DNA from: Callorhinus ursinus
Lineage: Eukaryota > Chordata > Mammalia > Carnivora > Otariidae
DNA length: 64,000 nt
NCBI RefSeq assembly: GCF_003265705.1
Contig: NW_020313278.1
Location: forward strand, 672,489 to 736,488
Direction of reading: 5' to 3'
Below, piece after piece: positions 34,313-47,284 of the stretch (positions within the stretch are counted from its first letter, which is position 1; each line of letters starts with the position of its first letter). Below the pieces are notes generated by a model. The model was not told the DNA's origin, ran no database searches, and was given only the letters and a program-made list of their open reading frames with translations. A program made the position numbers and the translations under genes.

Positions 34313-35378
34313 AAGAAAAATATTGATTAAGATAAAATACAGAGCAAGCAGCCTGGACTCTTCCAGTGCCGTGTCATAAAAGGCGTAACGGCTAAAACGG
34401 GGTTCCAGGTTAAAAGAGACCAAGGAGCCCTGTGAGCAGACGCAGCCGTGTGGTCCTGCAGTGGCTCCGGGAACACAGAGAGCAGCTCCGAAAGACGTTT
34501 GAGGGACAAGAGGGCCAACTTGAATGTGGGCTCTTAGGTAGTAGCATTGTGTCAGTGAGAAATTACCTGAGCTTGGCATACTTGTGTCTCAGATCATTTG
34601 TGCTGAGGGTAGATGGAATGTTCTTGTTCTGTCGTTTTGTTTGTTTTGTTAATGGAGAGTAATACTACTTATAAGGATTGTTCGGAAAATTGAAGGTGCT
34701 ATATCATACGTAAAGAGCTTAGCACAGGGCTTGGCCCAGAGATGGCGATCGGTAGATGTTTGTAGTCGCTGTTGCTGGTTACGCTTGTTAGTGCTGTCCC
34801 GGCACCTGGGATGGATGCACAGGAAGGGTCTTTCTCGTCTGCACCCAGGACCGGCCTCCCGGGCTTGTGACCCATGTGGTCACCCAGGGCCCGCGCTCAC
34901 CAGGGGCCATCCCCACACTTGGTTTAATGCTCTGCTGTCACTGTCTTGAAGTTCTTAATCATTTCTCAACAAGGGGCTTCGAATATTCACTTTTGCACTG
35001 GGTCCCACAAATCACCTCGCCAGTCCTGTCTGCACAGCAGCTCTTAGACTAAACTCCCTGTCACCGCATCGCAGCTCTGACAGGCCCAGCCAGGCACGTC
35101 CACTACTTCAGGCCCAGCCTAGCCCCCACACCATGGGTCAGTCTCCAGTGTCCAGCACGGTGGCCGCTCCCCGCATATGACAGTCAAGCACCCTAGATGA
35201 GGCTCGTCCAGATAGAGATGTGCTGTGGGTGCAAAATTTATACTGGGTTTTGAAGACGTCGTACAAAAAAAAAAAAAAGGAATGTAAAATATCTTAATAA
35301 TCATATCGATTACATGTTGAGATGATTATATCTTTAGGTATGTTGGGTTAAATAAGATTACTAGATTTTACCAGTTTT

Positions 35379-35493
35379 GAGTTTTTTTAAGATTCTATGT
35401 TTAAGTCATCTCTACACCCAACATGGGGCTCGAACCCACAACCCTGAGATCAAGAGTTGCACGCTCCACCGACTGAGCCAGCCAGGCACCCCT
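35379..35493 (-). mobile_element. Short tRNA-derived SINE, minus strand
   Basis: Only about 115 bp: GGGGCTCGAACCCACAACCC, then GACTGAGCCAGCCAGGCACC. Target duplication GATTTTACCAGTTT versus GATTTTACTCGTTT. The element lacks the CT-rich tail of the longer copies, so it belongs to a short subfamily. Confidence 0.88.
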
Positions 35494-36701
35494 GATTTTA
35501 CTCGTTTAGCATGGCCACTAAAAAATGTAAAACGACTTATGTGGGTCGCATTTGAGGCTCACATTATATTTCTGTTGGACGGTCCTGCCTTCAACCAGAT
35601 TACCTGCTACTCCGTCATGACTAAACCAAACCAGCCAGCAGATGACAGCCCAGTGGACCAATTTCCAGGGTTTTTTTTTTAACTCAGACTCCAGCCCTGA
35701 TGTTCTAGCTTAGACCCACATCTCCCCGCAAAATCCATCGGGCACCTCTCTGGTGGGGTCATTGCTGCTGGGCAGCCTTTTTTTCCTCTTCCCTTCCTTC
35801 TTGAAATGCCCCCAAGGTACTGATTTTTATACCCCCAAGAGTCTGTCGAGTGACTTAAATATATTTGCAAGGCACCACAATGGACAGAAGGAACACTGAA
35901 CTTGGAATCAGAAGAACTAACTCAGGAATTAAAATCCCAGATCACTGACCCTTCTTTGTCAGGTGAACCTGGGCCCTTTACTTACCTTCTCTGTGCAGGG
36001 AAGGAGAACGAAACCAGCCACAGAGTCTCGCAGACCTGGGTTTGAAGCCTGGTCCTGTGGCTTCTGAGCTGTGTGACACGGGGCAGGCCCCTGACCCTTA
36101 AACACCAAGCCTCCGGAGTCCACACCAAGGGGCTGGAACCAGCCTCTTGTGTTTTCTTTGTTTAGTGTTTCTTTCCCCACCTTGATGTTATAGCTCTTCA
36201 GAGTGATCAGGAAAGAATGTAGACAGGGAGTGTTTATAAATTCTCTCACAGCTCTTTGGTGTTGTGAGCCAGATGTTCACATGCTTGAAAAGCTATCCTG
36301 AGAGCCAGCTGTGAAAGCGGGGCTGGTCTCAGTCCTGAGCAGGTGGATGGATCCCCAGTCATCTTGGTCCCCTTCTCTGTCCCCCTTGCCATAGTGACCA
36401 AGAACACAGGCTGTCTCAGTGGGACCCTATGGTCGGAGCACTGAGCTCTGTGGAGTGCAGCATGTTTGTTGAGCCTTCCCTGTGTGATGTGGGACTGCTG
36501 AGCCAGATCAGTCGCCTACTGTCAAGTGACGCTCATGATCCTCATCATAATGTGAAATTATTTATTGCCTGTTCCTTCCAGTGGAACTGAAGGCAGAGAC
36601 TCTGCTGCATTGGTTCTTGTTCCCACCCCCACCTGGGTCCTTAGGGTTTAGTATTGCGTCTTCAGGCAGTAGGAGATCAGGAAATGCCTGACAATGAATC
36701 C

Positions 36702-36743
36702 ATGAATGAATGAATGAATGAATGAATGAATGAATGAATGAAT
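36702..36743 (+). repeat. (GAAT)n microsatellite
   Basis: About ten perfect ATGA units in a row at the end of an old MIR/L2-like segment. Confidence 0.95.
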
Positions 36744-37387
36744 TTTCCCTGGCTAAAGGGAGAGAAGGAGATTGTCACATTATAGGTGAACTGGAAAAGA
36801 ATATGCATATAAGTTTATAGATAACATACACATGGCAAATGCTAGCAGGTGTTGAAACAAGGTGGTGGGTACAGCCAGGTTTATCCTGAGTATGTGAACA
36901 TTTTCATTAAAAAAATGAAGTTAGGATTGCTGGAGAAATCCAGATGAGTGATATCTAACCCTGAATTGGTGAATCAGGAAGGCTTCCTGGTAGAGGTGGC
37001 CAGAGGTGCACACAAGAGTTACAGGAATATAAACAGGAGGTGGCGGGGGGCAGGAAAGATTTTTCAACAGATAATAGCACGTGGGTGTTGGATGACCTGG
37101 AGGCAGGATAGAGCAGAGTGTGAGCAAGTCAGTGTCAACGGGGCAGGGAGGGGCGACCGTGTACCTGGCCAAGTAGCTGGCTTAATTCTGGGGGCAGTGG
37201 GAGCCAGGGAATATTCAAGTAGGAGAGGGACTAGGTAAGCTGCATTATGTAACTGTTCCCCCAACCCTTCTCCTTCCCCCTAGAGGATGACCAGGGTTTT
37301 TGTATGTCTCAAGGAGTATCATTTTAGAGATTAGCTTTTCACTTGGCAAGTTTGTTTTCCTGTAAACGTATCAAAAAGTCATAAAAC

Positions 37388-37583
37388 GGGCACCTGGTTG
37401 GCTCAGTCGGTTGAGCATTGGACTCTTGATTTCAGCTCAGGTTATGATCCCAAGGTCATGGGGTCGAGCCCCTTGTCAGGCTCCACGCTCAGTGGGGAGT
37501 CTGCTTGAGATTCTCTCTCCCTCAGCCCCTTCCCCCACTTGCATGCTCTCTCTCTCTCAAATAAATAAATCCTAAAGAAAAAG
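37388..37583 (+). mobile_element. SINEC
   Basis: GGGCACCTGGTTGGCTCAGT head. Perfect target duplication AAAAAGTCATAAAAC at 37373-37387 and 37584-37598. The next SINE, in opposite orientation, begins just downstream. Confidence 0.96.
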
Positions 37584-37610
37584 AAAAAGTCATAAAACAG
37601 AGGCACTTCT

Positions 37611-37822
37611 GTTTTGTTTTTTTTTTAATATTTTTATTTATTTATTTGACAGAGACACACACAGCAAGAGAGGGAACACAAGCAGGGGCAGTGGGAGAGG
37701 GAGAAGCAGGCTTCCCACGGAGCAGGGAGCCCAATGCGGGGCTCGGTCTGGGATCATGACCTCAGCCGAAGGCAGACGAAGGCAGAGGCAGACGCTTAAC
37801 GACTGAGCCACCCAGGCGCCCC
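37611..37822 (-). mobile_element. SINEC, minus strand
   Basis: T-run and TTTATTTGACAGAGAC, ending CTGAGCCACCCAGGCGCC. Target duplication CAGAGGCACTTCT at 37598-37610 and 37823-37835. It contains a short local repeat GGCAGACGAAGGCAGAGGCA. Confidence 0.96.
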
Positions 37823-38588
37823 CAGAGGCACTTCTCTTAAAGGGATGGAAGGTGGAGAAGCGTCCTGATGGAAGTCAAGGCATCAGGGACACTGGGACAC
37901 CTAGATGGCTTTCCCTGCCATTGAGGGTGCCAGCCCAGGATACACTCCATCACAGTTTTATCCACTCCGGATGTTTGGCTCTGTGTAGACAAAACAAGTT
38001 GTTTTTGTTGGCTTGTTTTTGGACAAAAGTGACACTTTTCTGGCCTCAAAAGCCAATAAGCCTTCTTCCCCAGGCTTAAATCCGAGCTCTCTCTTTGGTG
38101 CCACATTTTTGTCCTCCCGAGGCCCCACTCCTTTTGCAAAATAAGCTAAACAAGGCACTGTCAGCTTCGTGGTTAACGGCTCCTGCCATCTGCCCTCAAA
38201 CATCCCATGGGGTGACTCTGAGCACTCCCTATGTGAACAGATTATGTGTTCTGTCTCAGAAAAACAAGCTACCAGATGGGGTGGTAGGGCTGGGCATGAG
38301 GATTTTTGAAGTCTCCCATTCAGAAGGCCTGCCTGTTTGGCCACGGTCATGTGACTGATGGCCGCCGTGGTCAGATCCAGAGCAAGGGGTGAGCCTGCCT
38401 GTGTGTGATTGGAATAGTCTTTACAGAAGGTGATGGATCAGGGTGCTTTATCATGACCACATCCTTGGACCCGCCCTCCACGGGCTCACCTGCGCCAAAA
38501 TGTTTAAAGAGTTAGCCAGAAAAATTAGGAAACAAGAAACGGTGGACAAATTCTTCTTCACAGATTCATGTTTAAAATACTCAGCAAG

Positions 38589-38764
38589 GGGCGCCTGGCT
38601 CGGTCATTAAGCAACTGCCTTTAGCTCAGGTCATGATCCCAGGGTCCTGGGATCGAGCCCCACATCAGGCTCTCTGCTCAGCGGGAAGCCTGTTTCTTCC
38701 TCTCCTACTCCTCCTGCTTATGTTCCCTCTCTCGCTGTCTCTCTCTGTCAAATAAATAAAAATC
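38589..38764 (+). mobile_element. SINEC
   Basis: GGGCGCCTGGCTCGGTCATT head (a few bases deleted from the usual box A). Perfect 18-bp target duplication TTTAAAATACTCAGCAAG at 38571-38588 and 38765-38782. Confidence 0.96.
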
Positions 38765-38789
38765 TTTAAAATACTCAGCAAGATTTCTC

Positions 38790-40440
38790 CATTACCTGGA
38801 GCTGTCCTAAATACTAAGGAGTTCTAAAGATGCCAGTTCTTCTTCTGAAAAGACCTTCCATTCCATGGGGCTCCTTGTAGAATGGGGGGCCTCTGCGCCC
38901 TGGAAGGGACAGCAGGGACAAGTGTTGGGGCACAGGGAAAAGTCCATATGTGGCCTGAGGTTGGAATTGTTAGGGCATTTGTAGGCCCCTACTGATGAAC
39001 CTGTGGCCAAAAGATGAGAGAGTTTTTGGGAAGGCTGCAGACAGTGACAACTGTTGGTTTGAAGTTCTTGGTCCCTGTAAAAATTTTATGTTGGCCTGAG
39101 TTGTCTGATGAGATTTCTGGGTAAGGACTGAAGCCACCATCCTGGTAATGCGGCCAGGTCTCAGCCCTCAAGCTGACACAGCCCTGGTTCTCACCCAGCT
39201 CCATTGTCTTCAGCTGTGTGACCTTTCGCAAGTAGCAAAATCTCTCTGAACCTCTCCCCTACCTGAAAAATGGGAATAGTACCATTTGCCTCCAGGAACA
39301 GGTGAGACAGTGTGTTGAGCCTTGACACAGTAAACATTATTGGTTCATTGAATTGTAGCAGATCTCTGCATGCACACAGAAATGAACAATCCTTTGAATT
39401 ATTGAGAAGTGAAGACATCTCCAAGGGACTGGTCAGGCACATCTAGTAATTCGAATGAGCAACAGTGTTTCCAAGTCACCTGCCCTGCAGACCTTGAAGG
39501 GAAGAAATTGGCTCCTTTGTTGTCTGCTGTAGTATTTGCACTCTTAGCAGTTCCTGGAGTCCTTAAAATGATTTGTTTTCTCTGAAAGGGAAATGTATCT
39601 CCTCCAATCACCTATTTGTTGTTGACCCTCCCACAGGAATGCAAGTTCCCTGAGAACAAAGTGGGACATGTCCTTCTCTGGCATGGCATCTTGGGGGCTT
39701 AGCCCTGGTGCTCCATACGCACCTGTGGAACCAGACCTTCCTTCTGCAGCTTTAACCTGGGGTAGTTTCTTCCGCATTGGCACAAGCATCCTTTCCAACC
39801 AGATTCTGTTCCTTCAATCCTCCCCCCTTGTAGGATCAAGAAATACAAAACTAACTCAACCATTTGCAAATGCTTCTGTCTGAATGCATGCTACACCAGA
39901 ACAAAGGCTGTCTGTCTCCCCATTCGGAAGGCTTGCATTTGATGCCTTGTCTGTTCTTTTTCCCCTTTACCCTGTTCACGGGCTAGGGGCTACCTGCCTT
40001 CTAGCACCAAAGCGCTCATGCCTCATGGGTAGCTTTCATTCTTCCCATTTCACAGATGGGGAACCTGAGGCCCCAGTGAGTTGTGCAACAGGTCCAGAAT
40101 CGTCAAGCTAGAATATGGCACCTCTGGACCCCATTTCTGACCCATATGACTTTCTCAGCTGCTCCTCTGCCTTTCATAGAAGTCAACATTTGCGCGTTTC
40201 CAAGAAGAGTATCACCCTCCCCTTGTACGAGTCACCGATGATTGCATGATGCTGCAAGAGGCAGGTCATAGAACATCATGCGTGCAGGGAGAGAGGGCTG
40301 GAGCCCATGCTGCGAATACAGCCAAGGGAGGCTGCAGGATCTGGCACTGGAGGAGGGAAGCCAGGTCCGAGATAAAGCCTTCTTTCCCAGCGCCATCCAT
40401 CACAGCCCCGTGAATGGGGCCCTGCTAGCCATCTGCACAG
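38790..40440. other. Mostly unique intronic sequence
   Basis: Only a MIR piece (about 39190-39320) is recognised. No gene, RNA or simple repeat is visible. Confidence 0.35.
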
Positions 40441-40740
40441 GCCCAGGGCTCTGGCTTTGTTGGTTGCCATGGCGACCCTTGGCCCTGACAACAGAGGCGC
40501 ACTTGGCTATGTGTGTCATTGTGTCCCATTGAGTCTGCAGAAAAGCCAACAGACAGCCGGGGCTGCAGACGGGAAAGGAACGTCCCAGGCCTCAGCCAGC
40601 TCTTTTGTCTTGGCCCGGAGAGCAGATATGAGAATGAGAGACAGAGCCTCTTTTGGGGCCCCAGAGAGGCCTGGGGGTCCATTTCTAGCCAATGACTCAT
40701 GCAGAGATTTTGTGTTCATAGGGCCTGCGAGGCAGCGTAG
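40440..40740. promoter_or_regulatory. Candidate intronic regulatory block with an X-box
   Basis: GTTGCC-AT-GGCGAC at 40463-40476 is a near-perfect RFX palindrome; the single departure (CG for CA) would create a CpG in the right half. The surrounding 300 bp is free of recognisable repeats and ends at a MIR/L2-like zone near 40770. Confidence 0.4.
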
Positions 40741-41163
40741 TGGAGAGGTGAGTCAGACACCATCTTCAGGACATTTATGGAGCACTTACTATTTATTCAA
40801 TGATTGTTTGCAGCCAGGCACTGCTCTGGGGCTGGAGATACAGCAGGGACCCAAGTCTCATGTCTCGGTTCACACTCTGCTAGCCCATGAGTTAGGTTCA
40901 AGGGGTATTATCCCCATTTTACAGATGAGGGAAATGGAGCACAGAGAGGTTGTTTAACACGCCCAAGGTCACACAGCAAGTAGAGGAGTCTGGTTTCACA
41001 TTCAGCACCCTGCACCCCACCTCTCCAAGAGGCCACCATGGGCTGCTTTCTCCCTGTATTTTTGAGATGTTTAACTCTCAAAGTCAGCAACTCTTCATTT
41101 CTAGAGAGATAGGGATCATGCAGTCCTGGGTCAAGTGCAGGGTCCACCATCCACCTCTAAAGA

Positions 41164-41307
41164 CAGTAGTTCTCAGCCTCCCCTCGGGGGCTTCACCAGT
41201 GCCTGTGTCACACCCGTGAGACTCTGGTTAGTTGTGCTGGCTGGGGCCGGCCGTAGGTGTTATGCTCCTGGAGATTCTCACACGCGGCCAAGGGTAAGAA
41301 CCACTGG
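41164..41307 (+). mobile_element. MER5-like element with terminal inverted repeats
   Basis: Begins CAGTAGTTCTCAGCCTC and ends AAGGGTAAGAACCACTG, which are near-complementary ends of the CAGTGGTTCTCA hAT type. The interior is divergent. Confidence 0.7.
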
Positions 41308-41462
41308 CTCTGAGCTCGGAGACCCTGGAGGAGCCCATCAACCTTCTGAGCCTGCCATCCTGCAGAAGGCTGAAATTACACGTGAAGGTACATCGCGTGT
41401 AGCAAGTAAGCAATAAACAGCTGCCAATGCTTTGATGACTTTTCTTCTTCCTCCAGAGCATT

Positions 41463-41480
41463 TTTGGGGGGGGGGGGGCT
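41463..41480 (+). repeat. Poly-G tract
   Basis: A run of about 14 G after T-run, in otherwise ordinary sequence. It could be a real G tract or an assembly error. Confidence 0.85.
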
Positions 41481-43294
41481 TTCCCTGAATTCCCTTACCC
41501 CATTGATTTAAACACTGCCCTGGCCTCTCCCCATCCCATCCCACCCTCTGAATGCACGAGGCAGATAAGAGGGAGCAGAGAGAAGTAATTAGCATTTTAA
41601 TTAAAGAAAACGGGCTGGGGAGAGGTGAGTGGGCCTGGAGGGCTCACTGTCTGGTTGCACCAGGGTTTGCAACTTGTTTTGACCGAGACACACAGTAAGA
41701 AAGAGCATTTCTTGCAGGTGTCCTGCATGCCTCAAACAAAAATTACCCTCGCCTGCCATGCACTCGGATAGATCCTATTCTGTTTAGTTTATGTTGATTT
41801 AAGTTTCCCTTTCAGGTCTGATCATGTCAAGGAAGGACATCCCTCTGTGATGCTAGCCTGCCTTTGACACCAGACTGATATGTGTCTCCAGATGTGCAGA
41901 TCGCACAGGGCATGGGGGACAGAGCAGAGACATAGATGCTCACACCACCTCGGTGGCAATGCAGTGGACTTCTCGGCACACCGGCCAGATGGTTTTCGGG
42001 GTCAGGAGGGGCCGTGGAAACTATGGAATCCAACATGAGGGGAAACTGAGGCCAGGAGAGGCACATGTCTTTGGCTTCTGAGCCAAGCAAGGGCTGCGGT
42101 GGACAGTCATGTACACGATGACTCCAGACATGGGCAGAGGGGAATATTATTGTTAAATTGTTGTTTTAACACAAATTTCAGACCTGCACACTAATTTTCA
42201 TGAGTCCTCCAATGGACCTTTTTAAAAGGGCAGGTGTTGCTGTCCCCGTTTCACAGCTCAGACGTGTTGAGTTCACTCATTGCATAAATTGACCCGGGAA
42301 CTGCGCTGAGCTCTGGGTACCATGGAGAACAAGAAAAGCCTGATCCCCTCTCTCTTGGGGTTTGCATTTTTCTAAGTATGATTGGAGTGTTTCAGGCAGT
42401 AGTGATGTGAGATGAATTATCCTTAAAAAGGTTGGGAACCAAGTAGAAAATAATGCAAGGAAAGCAAGAGAAGAAGCCAGGAGAGCACCGAGGGTATCAG
42501 TGCTCCAGTTCAGGCGAGATGATGCGGTTCGTGCCAGAGCAGTTTAGGGACTTGCCCCCAAGCAGGACCCCTGGGCACCCAGCTCCCTACGTCACTGTGG
42601 CGGGGGAAGGGGAGCCTTCCTTTGTAACTGCCTTGCATCTGAGAGGCTCCAGAGCATGTCCCCAGGAAGAGTCTGCCTTCTGTTGGGCCCCTTTCCTTGG
42701 TGACCCCAGAAACATCCATGGACCTCAGACCACAGAGCTCTAGAATCAAGCACTGCATCATTGGCAGAAAATACAAAAGGGGGGGACAAGTCAGAGACAG
42801 GGGAAACTCAAATGTCTGAAGAGCCTATGATCCGCCAGGCTGTTCACATCAGTTGTGCCTAATTCCTAGCACAACCAGTAAGAGAGGCATCGCCCTCCCC
42901 ACGCCGTAAATAAGGACTCAGGCTCAGAGTGTTTTTGTAAGTTCTGCTCTGTTAGACAGTTACATAAGACAGTGAGCTTTAGAGCTGAAGCCCAGGCTGC
43001 AGGCACTGCACACATATCTGTAGTGTCTATTACAGGGCCCATGACAGACATCACTAATCTATCTCAGCTCTGTTTAATCTTGATCTTTGTCACTGGTTCA
43101 TCACCAGCACCTACACACAGCCCTGGCATATGGCGGGGTGCACTGGTATCTGCTAAGGGAATGACTGAAGCAAGCAGGGTAAATGACAAGCTGTAGCAGG
43201 CAGGCACTCAAACACAGGCCTGCATGACCTCACACCCTTGTCTTGTCTCCCATCTCTAAAAGGGGAGGGCCAGCTCCATAATTCTCTTGTTTGC

Positions 43295-44035
43295 TTTTGT
43301 TTTTTTTATTGCGGTCAAATTCACATAAAACAAGATTACCCAAGAACCATTGTAAGTGAATAACTCGGTGCCTTTGGCACATTCAGGCACATTGAGGCAG
43401 ACATCACCACCAGCTCCAGAACTTTCTCGTCATCCCGAACAGAAACCCCATTAGACAGTCATCCCCACTGGCCCCTCTCCCCGGTTCTTGCAACCACTCA
43501 CTTGCTTTCTGTCTCTTTGGTTGTGCCTGTTCTAGACATTCCATGCAAATGGAAGCCGTGTGTGGCCCTTCGTGTCTGGATTCTTGCACTGAGCATCATG
43601 TTTTTGCGGTTCATCCACTTTGTAGCATCTATCAGCACATCATTCGTTATTATGAAGGACTCTGTGGTGTGGACAGACCCCATGCGGCTTACCCGTTCAG
43701 CCGTTGATGTACACTTTGGTGGCTTCCATCTTTGGTATTGTGGATGGTGCTGATATCAACGTGTGTGTACGTGTATCTGTTTGAGCTCCTATTTGGCATT
43801 CTTTGGGGTGTACACTTAGGAGTGGATTGCTGGGCGTGCCTGGGTGGCTCAGTCAATTGAGCATCTGACTCTTGGTCTCAGCTCAGGTCTTGATCTCATG
43901 TGAGTTCGAGCCCCGCATTGGGCTCTGCACTGGGCATGGAGCCTGCTAAAAAAAAACCAACAACAACAAAAGGAGTGGAATTGCTGAGCTGTGTGGTAAT
44001 GCTATATTTAACTTTTCGAGGAACCCATAAGTCTT
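43295..44035 (-). mobile_element. Old L1 remnant interrupted by a SINE
   Basis: Starts TTATTGCGGTCAAATTCACA, contains TTGATGTACACTTTGGTGGC and resumes after the SINE (43833-43970) with GGTAATGCTATATTTAACTT. Broken frame. Confidence 0.8.
43833..43970 (+). mobile_element. Short SINEC inside an L1
   Basis: GGCGTGCCTGGGTGGCTCAG head, GTTCGAGCCCC box B and a CAACAACAAA tail. Target duplication AGGAGTGGATTGCTG (43818-43832) versus AGGAGTGGAATTGCTG (from 43971). It interrupts the L1 at 43295-44035. Confidence 0.93.
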
Positions 44036-44559
44036 AAAGGCTAGGGATTTAGAAGCTGGTCTCTGGCTCCTTCCTCCCTCTCAACCCTCACCCCAGTAGG
44101 TGCCCTCCAACAAGGCTTGGGAGCCCCCCTCCTCAGCTCACAGTGACCCCAGAATCTCACTGACATGTGGCTTGTTCCATGCACCCCTCCCCCGGACCTG
44201 GCTGAGCAGGACCCTTCTGAATAAGATGGAAGAGCTGCCCCCCGCCACATTGAGGGGGTCTCCAGCCGACCCTGTGCGTCCTCTTCCACCTTCCCTTCCC
44301 CTGTGATTTCGTGTCCTGGCCGTCCTCACCATGCACCCGACTCTTGCCCGTTCTGCGTCTCATCACCCCTGAGCATTTGCTGGAGGTACCTCCCCTTTCC
44401 TCTGTGGCTTCCAAAAATCTGCTCACCTTTGAAGGTGCAGCTCGGGTGACACCTCACTGGCATCATAATCCCCACCAGAATGAATCTCTCTCTGCGTTTC
44501 CACAGCACCTTGTGTATTTGTACCAGCAAAAGTCATGATTTCATCCTGTCTTGTACAGA

Positions 44560-45420
44560 ATTACTCGTTGACAGTGAACTGGAAAATTTTTATATACATA
44601 TCTTGCCAGGTTATTTTAAGGATTTATTGACATGAAGGGGAAAGCAGCCTAGTGCATTAAATTCTCCTATTCTCTCCCCTTGTCCCTCTGCCACTAAATT
44701 ACGAGCTTCAGAAAGAGAGGAGTGTTTTACCCATCTCAATACCTACATAATGCAGTGCCTTGCCTGTAACAGGCACCTAATTAATTTTTGTTGATTGAAT
44801 TAGTGGGCTAGAGAAAGTGAGCACATGACATCAACTCTTCTGATTGTTGGAAGCATATTGTGCTAAGAATTCACGTCTGATAGAGATCAGGTTTTGTTAT
44901 AAGGTCAATTTCAACTGCAGGCCACCGAAATGTCACCGCCATGTATTTCCCGTTGTGACACTTTGTAATTGAAAGTGTGCAGGTGTGACTCTCACTTTTG
45001 CAGAGCATTTAGATGTTAATATGTGCATTCTCGGAGATTCTCGCATTTTCAAACACAAGTTTAATGGAAATTAAATTGTGGGGAGTCTGAAGTGCTCCCG
45101 TTTGAGACAAATGGTTTTAAATGAGAGCAGCCGCTGGTTCTGCATAGTCACCGTGCTGCTAAATGAACAGGCTTGCTTCGAGTTGGATATGCTGCTGGAA
45201 TAGATTAAAAAAAAAAAAAAACATTGAGTTATCAAGGAAAGAGTATGGTTTCTCAGTCAATTTATGGTCACATGTTCCAGACCCATGCTCTCCTCAATAA
45301 CATTTCCTCTGCTGAAAGGCAACACAATTTCCTCTCTGAACTAGATCATTTGTATTCATCAAGCCCCAGTATCTACTATGGTGAGGTGTTTTGTTATTCG
45401 CTGAGTTAATTGATGTTGTC
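44560..45420. other. Repeat-poor AT-rich block in intron 1
   Basis: Apart from a short MIR-like end (about 44730-44810), nothing repetitive is recognised. The part from about 44850 to 45420 has short A/T motifs (AATTAAATTG, TAATTGATG) and no open frame of note. It is a good candidate for a conserved noncoding element, but conservation is not testable from one sequence. Confidence 0.35.
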
Positions 45421-46789
45421 ATGGGTAAAAGCAAGGGCTTTGGGCTCAGACAGTCCCAGGCATTCCTGTAACCAAGGCCAAATACATAACCCCTCCAAAA
45501 TTCCACGTCCTCATCTCCCTCCCTGCTGGATGGCTGAGCACATTGAGGGGGATAAAGCGCCCTTCAGAACCGTACCCTGCTCCCTCAGACTACAGTCACT
45601 TCCTCCTGGGACGCCTCCCAGAGCCCCCACCAGGAGAGACTTTATCCTTAGCCACCCTGCACCTGCTGGCTGGTGACTGAGGAGGAGAGCCCTAGGCAGG
45701 CACTCCCAGTGCACTCCCAAGATGTGGGGCCCAGTCTGATTCTCTAACTGTGCTATTAGCTGGACTCTGTAAGCAAAAGAAACCCAGATACTCAAGCAAG
45801 CTAAAAGGGGGGGGGGTGTGGAAAGGAAGGTGGAGGGAGCTTTCTTCTGGACCAGTGGGATGGGAACACTTCTGCCCCAGTCCTTCCATTTGGAGGGACA
45901 TCTATGATCCTGACACTCCTGGCCCTCCCCCGCCACACCGGCTCACCCCCAGGGATATGGGGGACTCAGGTTGGTCCCAGCAGGTTCAGAAGTGAGTGGT
46001 GCACTCATGGCCAGGTTGGGCTGCAGGCTTGAGGTGGAACCAGGGAGCCTCTGTGTCCAGGACCTCCGTCCTCTCTTGCAGCTGCTTCTCTGTTGCACAC
46101 TGTTCTGCTTGCCGGCTCCTCTCCTGGGGGAGGAGGTGTGGACCCCACAGCTCCCGGGACTCTGGCCTGTCCCCGTCCAGTCAGCTGCGGCCAGAGGTTC
46201 ACACAGCATGGACAGGGCTGCTGGGTCTGCACCCCTGTAGACAGAGGAGGAAGTTTCTGAGAGCAGGGAGGCACAGTGTGCTGAACGGACACCCCAACGC
46301 TACCTCCTGCACCCACTTCCCAGGAGCACCTCAGTTGCCTCATCTGTGAAGAGTGGATAATGACATAGCCATTCATCTCCTGGGGCTCTGGGGATGAAAC
46401 AGGGTGGTGTCTGTGGCACCTCCAGGTGCTCCGGACATGGTCATGCTTGGAAGGCAAGCACTGCACTTGACTGATCCCTGCGCCCTGTGCCCAGTGCCCA
46501 CAGGGGGGAAGTTGGTGAGGGGGGCACCTAGTAGGTACACCATGAATGTTCATGGAATGAGTGAGTCCTTAAACCAGTGCCAACACCACCCTCCTTTGTT
46601 TAGTCTCTGCTTCTAAAAATACAGCTCCATGTCCCATTAGCTCTGGGGTACTGGGTTGGGAGCACTGCCAACACATCGTCCCGAGCTTGGTGCCAGACAC
46701 CCGCCCACGTGCTCACCCGTGCTGCTAAGCCCGCCGCCGCCCCTAGGTGGCACTGCCTCTGTGCTTTGTTGCAGCGCGAATGGGTGGAC

Positions 46790-46985
46790 ATCTACGAAGT
46801 GTTAGGGCTCAGCGACTCTGGGGACAGACAGATCTGTTTTCAGACCCACCATGAACCTCTCTGTGCCTCAGTGTCCCCGTCTGTAAAGACAGGACCACAA
46901 AGCGTGTGGGCACTCATAACGATAATGAGTATTAATAGTGCCCTGTGCAAAGAGCTTAGCGCAGCGTGCAGCGTGCAGAAAGGAC
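46790..46985 (+). mobile_element. MIR fragment
   Basis: CTCTGTGCCTCAGTGTCCCC, GTCTGTAAAGACAGG and AGAGCTTAGCGCAGCGTGCA follow the MIR order. Confidence 0.65.
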
Positions 46986-47284
46986 TCAGGAAACAGGGTC
47001 CACGAGTTGTGAGACGTGAATGGCTCCAGCACTGTTCGGAGATCCAGCACAATACAACCAAAAATACACACTCCAGATAACACAGCAGGGATCTAGCAAG
47101 AAAACCCACAAACCAAAAGATGCAGGGGGAACACACTTGAATGGTGGCCTGGGACGGGGGTGGGGGAGGTGATAAAAAGAAAACGAAGGGGGTGCTGTTG
47201 CTTCAGGACCACAAAGCAATGGGCTACTGGCAGGTCCAGCCTGGGACGGCAGGGCTTGGGAGGGGTCTGGAGGGAATCAACATA

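Noticed and set aside
36702..36743. CRISPR-like direct repeat
   Set aside because: A four-base microsatellite with no spacers, in a mammalian genome.
40998..41018. RE1/REST-like left half TTCAGCACC
   Set aside because: The right half (GGACAG) is missing, and the site lies in a MIR/L2-like zone.
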